Of a stretch of 64,000 bases of DNA, positions 36,377 through 49,519 are shown one piece after another; the first letter of the stretch is position 1, and the number at the start of each line of letters is the position of its first letter. The translations under genes and the position numbers were made by a program. A model generated the notes under the pieces. That model had not been told where the DNA came from, ran no database searches, and worked only from the letters and a program-made list of their open reading frames with translations. This DNA comes from Paragonimus westermani (taxonomy: Eukaryota > Platyhelminthes > Trematoda > Plagiorchiida > Troglotrematidae): positions 140,681-204,680 of the forward strand of contig QNGE01000964.1 of the NCBI GenBank assembly GCA_008508345.1. The letters run 5' to 3'.

Positions 36377-39300
36377 AAAAATTATTTACTCTTGGTATGG
36401 TCGAGGTAACAATACTATACTTTTCTGTCCTTGAACGAATCTCAAGAAAGAGTACTTAAATATTCATGAAAGCTATTACTGAAATCAGAGTGAATTGTCG
36501 CGTCACCTTAATCACTGATCGGAGCGTTAACATGTACCCATTCAGACTGGTTTTTACTTCATTCGGCTGGAAGTCGGTATCTGCTAGCGGACATGGAGAG
36601 TAGAACAGGTGCATCTTATGGGGGCCTACAGTAAAGGACCGTCTGAATGAGTTGAGTACACAGGTGTCAGTGGATCACTGTAATCTTCATATACTGTGGC
36701 AATTGGGGGGAGCGCTGTGACCAAACACTATGGACAGTACCTTGGTAAACGTATTAGCGTCTCGAATGTAGACAATAAGAGTGCCCTGACCCAAAGCGGC
36801 TAGAAAACTCGCCAGTGTGGATTCTCGCACAATGTTGGGACTTCGGTGCATTGAGGAAATATCCGGAACTACCGAAATCTCACGAACACATCTATGATGC
36901 CACTGTTTTGTAGCCACACTGAATCCACAGGAGTCTGTCACATCAGTTAGAAGTTGAACATCCCGACCCTTCCAAGTTCAAACTAATTTTGATGCCTAGC
37001 TTCCTCGCATCGCAGGAAGAAATTTGATCTTAAAGACAAAAGGACAGCCGTCCACGTGCACTTTCGCATTTGGAGATAAAAATGGATCACACAATCATCA
37101 GCAGTGCATCCAGGAGAGCTTTTTGCATACCGTACATTCGCAGTGCAATTGCAGGTGGTTGTATATTAAAACAAACTTTTCAACAGCAGTTTATAAAGTA
37201 AATTCTCCCATTCTACTGCACCCACAGCAACACTGATGTAGTTCTGCATTATGTAAAGGTTGTCTTGAGCAACCAGATTTCTAATGGTGTAATTGAATAC
37301 ATAAAGTGTCACATGATTTGGATCCCAAACATGACAATGCTTCTGCGATTCGCAAAATGCTGCTCGCATGTTCAGCCTAGTGACTCTTTGGGATAATCAC
37401 TTTGGTAAATGAATTGGAAATCTTTTCAAACCAGAAATAAATTAATCGTGTGCAGATGACCTTCATGACGAATGTTGAGCAACAGTGAGTTCGTTTCTCG
37501 TGTGATCGGACTGATGGACTGCTAAGAACTTGAAGGTATGTGTGAGGTGTCTGAAGATTTTTGTGAGGCTCTCAGTGAAAAACCGTAGAAAGGTCTGTCA
37601 TATCTCATATCCAACCAGCTCAGTGAGATGACAGAAGCTTCCCTCAAGTGCGTTAGGCACTGTCACCAGACAGGCAAGTCTGCTCGTAACCGTCAGCTCA
37701 ATAGGTAACTGCCAATATGACGATTGAAACTTTATAGATCACTCATTATAGAGCACCATTAACGTTAGAAATGGTATTGCACAAGACACTAGAGCACCTC
37801 CGAGCAGAGCAATACTAGCTGACGCCTTCAAACGGATCACTAGAATACGACTCTGCGTAAATGCTGTGTTTACCATGCCGGAACTCTGCTAGACTCATAT
37901 GGTGATGTTCATGGTAAAAAACAATCAGACTGGATTATCACCTACTTTTACAAACCTGAAACACACTGAAGAGAAAGTCTTTGTTAAATTCTTGATTATG
38001 GGCCTGTCATTTAGGACTGATGATTTGAATACGTGAGCTAACGAATATCAGGTTGATACAGTACTGAAATCAATCAACCTTACAGCGAAGTACAATGTGC
38101 TCGTTTGCATCTGTTTTCACTGAGATGAAATTCATAAATTTTTCGTCCCGGTTGAATTGTTTTGTTAATCACATTACCACTGCTGTAACACTAGATGAGA
38201 TTCGGACGACTTGTCGATGCCCAAGGTTTACGCGTCACCGTTTAAATTTTTCAGCTTTTCTCAGGAGAATTATAATGAAACACCCCTGTAGAAAGATACG
38301 AACACAAACAGTCACTGAACACCTCAGTGTAGTCAGTCCCGACTAGAGCGAAGCAGGAGAACTAAGAAACCGAGACTCATGCACGAGAAGTGTACCGTTA
38401 GATCGAATCAATTCAAACAAGTGGTGTTTGTTTTGCACAAAAACAGTTGATGCTGGCTATATATATAAAATAGAGCAAAGTGTGAACTTATATAATATGT
38501 CCTGTAGAGCCGTTATCATACAGTAAGTTTTCTCAGTCAAATTCAGTTGGTACTTTCTTGGGAGTGCCCACATCCCCTACCCACTTTAACTTTGATACGC
38601 GGATGTTCCGTACGCTATTGCCAGTTCAGATTTTACCTTGGTAGAAGAACTGTTCGAATGCATTCTTTCGTGTATCGAGCACTCTAGATTCATCAACAAA
38701 CATGAACTCTATGTGAACTCTACCGTAACATAACAGACTTAATGTATTGTACGGCAAAGGTTTGAACAGATTAATTTCGACAACTAGATTCCCTATGTCA
38801 GTTTGGTGGTCATCTGGTTGTCATTTCATTAGGTGCTGCAAGCAGACTTACACGAGGTGCGTCGCCCTACAGGCCTTTGCTAAACGGCGACCAGGCATGC
38901 AATAAATTCTAACATGTGGAAATACAGGATACGTGCGGGCTGCTGGGTTCTTCCTTACCTAAACAATGAAGTGCCACCATTCAAGTCCATGTCCACCGAG
39001 CAAAAACTTGATCAAAACCATTGAGCATGAACTGTTTTATTCGCGTAAATTTTGAACAAACTCTTCCTTATGGGTTTGATGACTGATAATCCAATGAAAG
39101 CAACACAGTGTCGCCTAACTCAGGTGGGTAACTGAGCTTTGACTACTGGAGGGTGAAGTTCTCGAATTTCTGACACCTTTGTTCAGAGTTACAAATTTAT
39201 TTAAAAATAACTATTAGTTCTTTTGGCTTAGCTCACATTCACTTTTGTTTCCCTTGGGCTGATTTTTATAGGGCGTTCGTCTACACTTCCCTGTTCTCTG

Positions 39301-41419
39301 TGCACTACGCATATTCCATACACACTACGATTGGTTTACGACTCACAGGAAATCTCAAGCATCCATACCAGTTCAGTCAATTACGGCAGTGGCCGCAAGG
39401 GGGAATGGATACCAAGCTGACCGAATTCGTCGCTTTATCCGGGAAACTATGGTCCAGTTGTTGAGACAGCTGTTTACAACTAAGGCCATGCACCAGGTGA
39501 AAAATAATTCCCACTAATGCGTACTTATACGTGGTTACAAATTTAATTCCAAACACCCACTGGTTGAAACTAACGCATGTCATATTAAAGTCTGGGCGAA
39601 GATGCGACACAACACGAAGTGTCGAAATACCATATAGACTAGCCAGATCGAGATAATCAGTGGCGAGCTGTTAGTAGAAAATGAATGGCTGTTGGGCTGA
39701 CCACTACAACGTTGCATCTTATCAAAGGTCCAAGTGACATGCTCGCTGATAAAATTTTCGTGCTCTTTGGAAAAGCGTTCTAAGCTACGATGTTGTTAGT
39801 AGCACAGCGATGAGAGGTAACGGACACCAGTAATATTGATTGATGCATTCTGGAGCAAGGAGAAAAATGAACTGATATGCAAAAATTCGAAGTTTCGAAA
39901 TCATAAAAATTAACTTGAGCAGTACAAAAAATGACAAAACCTAATTATTATACAAAAAGTGTACTTGTCTGCTACAGAAATAAACCATACTAAATACTGA
40001 TTAATGAGGAAGCTGTCGAAAATCTGTGTCTGATAGCATGTTATTCGTTCATTTCCGAAGTTGTCAATTTCACCGTACAGAGGATTGTGGTGAAACCAAC
40101 ACTGGGTTTTGAAACTTTCATAAAATTTTGACCAGTTGTATGACGCGTACCAGGAATTACTGTCACTAAATGTTGTCAACGAATTGAATTACTTTTAGAG
40201 AAAAATCCGAGTTTCAAACTTGAATAGAACTTTCGAAATATGATCATTTTAGCATAGCGTTTTTATGATCTCATGGAGCCTAATCCGGTAAATCGTCTGG
40301 GATATGTAGTGTCAACATGCAAGTTTCTATTAAAGAGTAGTTAGGACGTTTTTTATAGGTCTGGAACATTTCTCATAACGTTCAGAGCAAGGTTGAAGGC
40401 TGCTGCTGTTAGTGCTCATCAGCAAAGCACAACATCACTCACATGACAAGATAAGCCACTAGGTAGACACATTCGGACAGGCCAGGTTGTTTGTGGGAAA
40501 ATAGAAGTGAGAAAGTGACATTAAGGCAATGAGACAAAAAGTTAGAAGATGGTCCCCGTGATATTTTACAGTTTTGTATTCAAACTGTATCTTCAAAGCA
40601 GGTTGTAAGCGAACCTTAGCCGGGGGTCCGTCCTAAGGCATTAGGTCAAGCCACGGTCTAGGAAAATCGCTCGGGTAGTTAGTGGCCTTTGAGCTCCCAG
40701 TGGTTTCAACTTTGACCATCGCACCCATCGTCACATGCTGTTTTTCTCGCCCGCTTTACATTCGACGAGTGTCTTCCGCTCTCGTTCTGGTAGGTGTATT
40801 GTACTGAGTTCCTGAAGAGCATTCTTGTGTCTCAGAATGTAGGATCACGGTTTGATCGTGAAACGTCTGAATGCCATGAGGGTTGTGTTCTCATTTCCTA
40901 CCGTACTGGGTAAATAATATTCTCATGATGTTTCTAACTCTCATGCAACACGGTCCATCCAAATGTGTCTACCTGACATTATATCGTTTCACTTGGAAGA
41001 TACCACATTAGTACCCGGTTCAAAGCTTCATGTCCATTTGTGAAGAACTAAGACAAGCTTGATAGGCGCCGTCAAAATTTACACTATAATGCTACACTAC
41101 ATTTCAAAATCGGTTGGCAGGACAGTACATGAGAATTTGCAGTTAATTAATAACCGGCTCAAATACACGAAAAATAGAGCCCAACATACTTTGGAGTCAA
41201 AAGGATCGACCGTTTATGGATAACCTTTCGGGAGAATCGAAATAGAATCTACAGAAAAAAAATGAATGCAAAATTTGTATTAAAACATTGGTTGACGATA
41301 AGCTGTGACGAATTTAGAGGATAAGATTTGGAACACTATGAGTAGAACTTTAATAATGGCTACTTGTTTGCCGGCAATAGTTTGGTTGCACCTAATGTGA
41401 GATAAAACTCAGCGGCCAG
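36377..41419. other. Non-coding stretch
   Basis: Nothing recognised. A GC-richer patch at 40620-40760 contains the short inverted repeat CCTTAG/CTAAGG but no further structure. Confidence 0.5.
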
Positions 41420-41543
41420 TACGATAGCTTAGTGAGAGCACGGCGGGAATTCACAGTCCGGCTGTAGCAAGGATGCACACTATTGACAAGGCGTAACAAC
41501 AGCAAGCTTCAATTATAACGCTCTTTTTCGAAAATAGTCGACT
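41420..41543 (+). repeat. Decayed hammerhead SINE-like repeat (copy C)
   Basis: Box A TAGCTTAGTGA (41425-41435), a degenerate box B (about 41446-41459), then CCGGCTGTAGCAAGGATGCACACTA in two adjoining blocks and a tail TCTTTTTCGAAAATAGTCGAC repeat the block order of copy B. In the ribozyme region the core reads TTGACAA instead of CTGATGA and the GAAAC box is not recognisable, so it is inactive. It shows that the family has older members than A and B in the same region. Confidence 0.65.
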
Positions 41544-42033
41544 GAAAATTGTTTGAAAATGTGTTAGCTACAATCACTTAAGAGTAAGGTTTAATTCAGA
41601 GAAAGAGCACATTTTCTCATCAGCCATGGGATTCATCCAACTTTCCAAGATTTGTGAAAAGTGCATAGCTTCCATGTTGAACTTTCATAACAGTTGATTA
41701 GTTTCTTCGTTGTTAGAGGCTTCCAAAGGAAGTTCATTTCGAATGGTCCAAGTTAAAGAAAATTGTTTATATTCTCTCTCCAAATGCTTCATTCTGTGGT
41801 GAGTTTCACCGATAGTAACATTTTTTCGTATGATTATGTCGTCAGCTATCCAATGTGAGTAAAAATTCGAATACTTACGAAAACCTGCTTAAAGTGAGGC
41901 ACTCAATATGTGTCTGCGAATCGTATAAACACCAAAGTATATAAGTACAGCTATAACTATTGATGTTTTCTGTGTATGCGTAAACATTTTCTTTCTCTCC
42001 TCTTGTTGGCTGTAGTTGGCAGTTTATTTGTGA

Positions 42034-42425
42034 TTGATCTTCGAATCGTCAAGTAGGTACCGTGGCAACCTATGTTGGGAAAACTTTCGGTCGAACTATA
42101 AGGCGCAGACTAGTTTTCAACTTATTAAACCAGTGTGCAGAACCAAGCCCACTGCCGACAAGCTAGTTTCAGCATTGCATAACACCATGGAGTGGTTGAT
42201 TGAAACTCTGTCCACTTGAGCCAGGGTTGCATCTGCCATGCTCGCTGGAAGACACGAATTGCTTTCCTTAGCTACCGTTTGTTCCTCTGGCTTAGTTACA
42301 GTCGAACAACTAATGACAGCCAAACAGCGGAATGGCAGAGTTACCCCAAGGGTTACATGACTAATAGTCAACCCGGGTGTCCTCTCACAAATACGACTCC
42401 TGAAACCTCGTCTTTTCTCCTCCAA
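42034..42425 (+). pseudogene. Coding-like frame broken by stops, unrecognised
   Basis: The plus frame from 42117 reads KPTADKLVSALHNTMEWL, meets TGA at 42217-42219, and continues in the same frame with ARVASAMLAGRHELLSLATV and LVTVEQLMTAKQRNGR to TGA at 42358-42360. The residue pattern suggests amphipathic helices, and the continuation across the stop suggests a dead gene fragment. The opposite strand is open for 102 codons over the same bases (42117-42425), so the orientation is uncertain. The block is GC-richer than its surroundings. I recognise no family. Confidence 0.3.
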
Positions 42426-45400
42426 TTAATTGGTCCGCCACTCCAGCATTTATCTGTGGATCGTGGTTTTCGTTCTCCGTTAGACTCGGAATAATTGAAA
42501 CCACAACCAAAGAAACGGCTTCCTCGCCTTGCTGGCGATCATTTGTTTCAAATATTTGTCACCATTATGCTTGCTTTATTTGCTCTGTTCCACAGCACAC
42601 CGTTTATTTGTTGTTGTGCCCTTTATACTGTTGGCATTCATACAGATGTATCTTCAAAATATTGGCTAGTTATTATTTAAATAGTATACTGTTCTAAACG
42701 TAATCATTCTCTTAAAAGTAACTTTTGCCTGTGTGTTATAACCCTTCAACGAAACCGCCCTGTTTTCTTTTATTCAGAAGCATTTGTTGACCACTGATGC
42801 TACAATGCACAACTAGGAGAACCTTAAAAACATTCTTTTCAAAGAAAACTATTGTTAACAAGTAGCTTCTTGCTATTAAAATGCCAAACACAGCTTGAAG
42901 AAAATTTGTTCACGGAGGGTGTGAACCCTAATGAGTAGTTTAAACATGTAGCCAAACGTATTCTTTCTACTGTGTGTTTAATATATAAGTTTCCCCTGCA
43001 AAGATTTTGCTGTTAAATTGTAAGGGTCTACTATGAATTTAACGATGATTCGATCTTCCTAATTGACTAAACTGAATCTCGATCAACGTGTTCTGTTCAC
43101 GACAGCAAGTCTTCAATTCACATTTCGAAAAAGCGTTTGCTTCACAGCACTATGTAAGCAACAACGGAACTATGTTGTCACCAGTTTGTAAAACAGCCCA
43201 GTGGAAACCTTCTATAAAAATATGGACGTTACAGACTGACTGGGTGTTTTCAGCTTACAGATTCCCTAAGCTCATCAACAAAAAGGCATTCCGTGTTCTT
43301 TACTGAAACAGATTCTCATGACCGTTTGTTTAGCTAATGTTTATATGAGATGAAATGCCAGCTTGCAAAACAACATAGAAATTTCCAATTTCCCTTAGTG
43401 GGACAGTTCGAATAAGTTTTCCGTCAGATTCAACATGTTATCCATTGTTGCACCATAATATGATTGAAAACACATACCTTGGTATACGCTTACTACTCAC
43501 TAATATATTTGATGATCCGTATTTGTTTTCACCTGTTTCCCAAAAACAGATAACGCGCCACATAACTTACTGGTTCGCTATATCAACATAATGCTTTGGT
43601 TTTTGGTCAGCACTGGATCAAGTGGTCGGATGCCACAAAACAAAGACTCATACTTGAATTCTACGTTTTGCTTTCCGAAGAAAGACATGAGGAACGGTCT
43701 TGTGGAGTTCACTTCTTTAATGATTCGATGAGACCACCTAACTGAACTAACTACCGTAATGATTCTAAGTCAATCACTTAGCATTCGTCCAGTCACATCC
43801 TTGAGTGATGTTGAACGAAGCAAGAATTATCAAACACCATTCGTACATTTCGTGAGAAGACATTAGCTTGAGTAATCCAAATGAAAACTTACTATCTGTT
43901 CAGCTCAAGAAGAAATTAGGAGTGAAATCCGCTGCTGGATTTCAGTTTGGATAGGTAGTCCACTAGATATGGCAAAGTGTCATGGTATCGTGTAAGATTC
44001 GAACCAAAATGAGAAAACAACGTGCAGTCGGTGCAAAATCATGAGTGCACTTTCTATGCACAGTTATGAATTAAATTAGCCTTTAGAACACTTCTAGGGA
44101 TTTGTAGCTGAACCATCTAAGGCTAGCTCCGGGTAGCTCACGGCTTTACAAGATAACGCGCGTGAGATAACTTGCCTAAACTCGTGATCATCCATCAACC
44201 CGATTCCTACCTTGGGAACAGACAAATAAAAACCTTACTTGATGATTCTGTCAGAAAAGTTACTTTGTGTGTTTGTTTGACACCATTCATCCCATTGTTA
44301 GCCAACTGTTGTGTGCATAATATATAATGCACATATATAATGCCAGCAAAACTACTTTGATAATGCGCCTGGGTAAACGGAAAACTCACAGGTTCTGAGT
44401 CAGGAATTCATTCAACAATCTACACTTATTTTGTTCTGTGGGTGAAACTGCATAAGGTTAAAACACAGCAGGCTGCTTCAGAAATAGGAATATATTAGTC
44501 ATGCACATTTCATACTTTTGAAACAAGTGCTCGAACCCTGTACTTTTTTGCATACTGTGAATTGCAGTACTCCGATATAAAATCAACGTTGTTAGCAACT
44601 GGAACCTTACGCTTCCAGGTAGTTTTGTTGAGTGTTACTCTGTGACTGAGGCGAATGTAGTTACTGCGTGTTTTATTCGTCAATACAAAATATCTAAGAG
44701 AACATGAGCTGGTGTATAGGAACAGCCTGTGAATGCGTCGTTGAAATCTCGGCAAGGTGTATAGAAGTGAGTAGTCCGAAGTACTGTGAAAAAAGAGGAT
44801 GTCATTGTCTTTCCAAATCAACCATTATTTCAGTGTTACCCAACCGTTGCAAAAAGTCATGTCTAGTGGGATGACTTGTGAAAGATTACCGTCTGCTTAG
44901 TTCGACACCTGTTGGTCAGGTCATACCAGTCATTCTTGAGTCAAACGAAAGGGTTTGAATACATTTGAGTGTTCTCCTGCACTTATGACGCCTCACTGTA
45001 CCTCGAATTAGGGTGACCTGGCTTCAACTCAACCCAAAATGAGATATACATGTCCAAAAACAGTTGACATGAGTAAATTCTGGCTTTCAACACATCAGTA
45101 GTTTTTGTTACTTCAACACTAGCTCTTGATAACCAATCTTTTTCAGTTGCAGCAAGTGAGTGTAAATCGAAACGATATGTATTAAATACTTTCTGAACTG
45201 ACTGAAAGACTGAACTGTAAGCAACATGGTACATTAAAGATCGAGGTACACATAAGTCTGCATTAGTAACCGGTGACTGTGAAATATGCAGTCTTTTAGC
45301 AGCTGTTTAACGAGATTTAGTAAATCGACCGAAAACAAAACAGTTTATTAAAAAATGACAGTCATATGTCAAGATGTCTCAAAAATTGACGGGTAGTCAG

Positions 45401-48400
45401 ATATGGTTCTATTATCTTCTCCGATGCACGAGAACCACCGTACACGGCACCTTCCAGAAAGCTGTAAAACTGCCGGGAACGGTTAAAATTCGGGCATCAA
45501 AACCAGGAAAATGTGCACTTCCCAAATTGTAACCCAAAAACAAGTAGTCAACCTAGTTTAGATCAATCTTCTCCAATGTAGAATGTGTTCACGAACGTTA
45601 TCATACATAGCTGAAACGTTGTCCTCGAAATCAAATAATTACGCAGAGAAGTGTGAAACAGTGTTGTGCTGATTTAACAACTTTCAGTGATGCGTAGAAA
45701 CAGTTGTAAAAACTTTCGCACTCGGTGTCCAGTTGAAACAAATATAGCACCTGTTGAACAGATTTAAAAAGTGCTACTAAAGAAGAAGTCGAAATTTCTT
45801 GGGAGTGCACACGAATGAATGAAACTCGGATGATTTCTTAACACGGAGTAAAAAAGTGTATTCTTACGAAAAAATAACTCATTCTCCAGTGTCTACTGTT
45901 CACAAAACTCCGCCATCCGATTAAGTGCGTTGTTCAAATGTATGAAATTCATTTTGAAATTTCAATCAATTTAATCAGCAGAGGCACGGCGGAGTACTCC
46001 ATGAACAACAACAAAGACAGAGACTCACACATACCATGTGAGTGAATATTCTGTCAACAGACAATGAAAGTTTAAAACGTTCTCTTCGTAGCAATATATA
46101 GTACTCAGAACCCACCAAACAAGTGGACCGAATATGTGAAGAACTCAAGCCGAATTCAAGAGTATTTAAATGTGTGAGGTAATGAAAGTGCTCAGCTCCG
46201 TTTACTCAAATTTGGACACAATTTTCAGAAATTTTCTGCATAAATAGTCTAGAACACTTTTGAACCGGGTTGGTATAGCTTACTCCAGATTGCCAGTGCT
46301 GCTTTACGAGCCGCCATAAAATTACGAAACAATCCTATGTTAATCCATGATGGAGCAATCACGTTACACGGCTACACTACTTGCCTCAATCAGAATCGGT
46401 AATCACTGGTCGGTCGACTGCATATGATTGTCGTTTTGGATTGTAAGAGATTGCTGGTTTAAACATTGTTCACATCAGCTGTGCCACAGGAGCCTAACCG
46501 AAACCGATCGTGGTGTATGTTTGTGAGAGGTAGCATCAGGATCGATCCCGTGATACTACAGAAGTGCATCTGGGAACCTCAGTTTCTCCTATTTCATTCA
46601 GAATGTTTGATTGGACGTGTGGGCCCAGTGAAATCACCTGTCAGTAATTGGTTGACACAGTTGTGAAGGCAAGTAGAAAATCGCCGACATAGGACAACAA
46701 GAAAACTGAGAACTGCTGCCAAGTGATCATTTGTTCAAATTTAGCGTCCTCTTTTAATACGAAACATTTAGGGAGCTTGAACAGTAGTAGTGTGTTTTAC
46801 GCTTTGTCTCCCTGTACATATGTAGGTGCCTCTACGCTCGTAAACACATGTAGACTTGCATTTTCACAGTGGTTTCCCTTCAAACGCATGTCTTTAAGAT
46901 TCACTTGTTTACTTACGTGGCAGTTAGGAGTGATTTTCACTATAGCAGAGAAAAGTTCACTCCACGATGTAGCTCGTAAAGCCTACTCAATTAATGTGTG
47001 AATAGAATGGGCTTCAGTTTCTCCGTGTGCCAGACTGCGTCGGCGACCCTTATGTACTCTACATTTTATCAAGTAAACTTTCGAGTTGTGAAAGGTCTGT
47101 TTTAAACATTCCACTTCGCCCTTGATGTGCCTGCAGCTACTGGATGTTTTGCGTCCCTTAAAGACTTATTTGAAGTAAGACTGACAGCTTACACTGCCTC
47201 CACGAACTTGAAACTTTATCCATTTTTCAAAGCCTGTGTCGGAGATAAACGAGATCAAGTAAGACTGTAGGCTTCACTGTTTTGTTATCAAACAAGTGGG
47301 ATTTTAATTGTTTTATCTAATGACAAGCAAGCCGGATATATTTATCTCAGGTCTCACTGCTTATTGAATCCCGAAGATTTGCCGTGCTCACAGCTTTTAG
47401 TACAACTAGACAAACTAGCAAAATTCAGTTGGAAATTTCTGGCACGATTGAAATCTGTTGACCGCTCACTGAATAAAAACAGTAAGCTGGCTAGATATAT
47501 TTATGAATGACAACTTCGAAGCTACTTACGCCTGAATGTTGAGTTAGATGCATTTTGGATAGAAAACGTGAAAACTAATCATTGCAGAAAAATGGCAGAC
47601 ACCATGATTGATTTACAATAATTCAAACGAATGTAACATTGGTTTATGATCGGATATTTTCAGTCGATTAAATCCTGTTGGTATTGATTTCCAACAGTGA
47701 TCACATTAATGATCGGAAAATCACCCAAATTTGTGAGAGTAAAGTTTTTAATATGTGAGAAATATTCCTTTACAAAAACTGTCTAGTTAACAGGCAAATC
47801 TGGATCTTATCTTTGGAATGCGGACACGCAATTTTGGGGTCAAATTGAAACCAGGAAATTTTGTGTCATTAAAGTCCCGAAATATATCTACTAAAAATGA
47901 GACCGCACACTGGCGGCCTTTTTACTGACGCCATGCATTAAAAGTGAACGAAGACGAAAAGACTGCCATTTGGAATGTTGAATAGTTTTCGTAAACTTCA
48001 GTCAGTATAGGCTGACAGTCCGTTTCTTGGAGCAGGTCGACCAATAGGGTATCAGTCAGTTTTCACTGGGTTTTGTTTATGGAAATTCTGTAATGATCTT
48101 TTAGCAGCCCGCGGTAAAGTGATGCACATGAACACTTCGCATACCATTCTTCACATCTCGTCGTACACATAACAAAATAATTCGGAATGATTACTAACGA
48201 CTGTATGAACGTTAGTAAAGCGCGAGAAGTGGCCGCGCATTTTACCGTCTTTTGAGAAATCGGTCGAATTTACAATTATGAGGCCACATGTAAATATTTA
48301 TTAGCTGAACCTACTGGAGTTAAAACGTACTGAAGAATGTAGAGATTCATTTTAACTGGATCGAAGGAACTGACAACTTTACAAACTGGATGAGAAAAGC

Positions 48401-49150
48401 ACCATAAAACTGTGTGGTTTCCACTTTGGGATGTGTAACTAAGATCAGCATACGCCGAGTCACATAAACAATAGAACTGCATTCAACAAGTGTATCGCAC
48501 TTTACCACATTGTATTCAACATGATACAGTTGTTTCAGCTTACCATTTGTGAATGCGATCAGTAACGGGCAATTCTCTTGGGCTGATGTCATGGGATTGA
48601 TAACAATCACATTTAGGTGACAAATAGCTGATCAGCCAGAAATAAATTAATTTCTTACAATTTTAATCATGTGATCACTTCATGATTATTGTTAAGAAAG
48701 TTATGTTCAAAATGAGTGATTAGAACATCTAGAGGTGCTGTAGCTGATCGATTTCAACCTCGTTCTTACAAGATCAGTTTTCATCGTAGTCAGACGTATC
48801 AGACACTGTCGTGAATTTCTTACTCTTCGTGAGTGCAACATTGCCGCCATAACTCCACGTCCAAATATTGCTCATTTCGACGCTAGAAGGGCCGTACTTT
48901 TACGCACAAGCTGACCTTAGATACATATGTTTCGTTTCGCACCTTTTCTTAGAGAGATTCATATGAATGATATATTGCGTGCTCTACGTCTGATGAAAGT
49001 ATGTAAAGCTACTTTGTTTTACAAGGGTATTTCGACTACTACGTGGTTCAGACATGTGAGCAGTTCGATGTATTCTATAGCAATCGCGAAGAAAAAAACA
49101 TTCCGAATATTTTCATCAAACTGACTGTTCAGTGTGGTGGGTTGTAATGT
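42426..49150. other. Long non-coding stretch
   Basis: No gene supported. A microexon-like segment at 48953-48998 (+) has TTTTCTTAG before it and GTATGT after it and reads REIHMNDILRALRLMK, but 46 bases is too little to call. AT-rich strings occur near 44317-44340. Confidence 0.45.
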
Positions 49151-49519
49151 TTACTGTATGCGCAGCAGATCTCCACGGCCAGTGGGCAGCCCTAGCGGTA
49201 AGGCACAAGCAGCATTTCGGTCCTGCTTGGTAGTCCTGCCCACAGATGCACAACGTTCTGCTCGGTAGCATGCAACTGTTCCACTAAAACTAAGGTCCAC
49301 ATTTGCGCTCCCGTTGTTAGACGTAATAAGGTTAACTATGCTGATTTGGTGCCAGCACTTTTCAAAGGAGTTAGAAAGGCGTGAGTAAAGGCCCCAACTC
49401 AGTTCAGTTTGTGTAGGCCACGGAAATGCTCCCTCTCTGCTGGATTTGCTTGGTTCAAGGAAGAATTCAAGGTCGCCAGTGAAAACCATTAAAATCTTCA
49501 CTAGGGCTCTGTTATCCAT
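49151..49519 (-). other. 122-codon minus-strand open frame, unrecognised
   Basis: It is open from 49519 to a stop at 49151 in a GC-richer patch. The product shows no hydrophobic segment or known motif. No splice acceptor or promoter element is evident. It could be an exon, a repeat fragment or chance. Confidence 0.2.
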
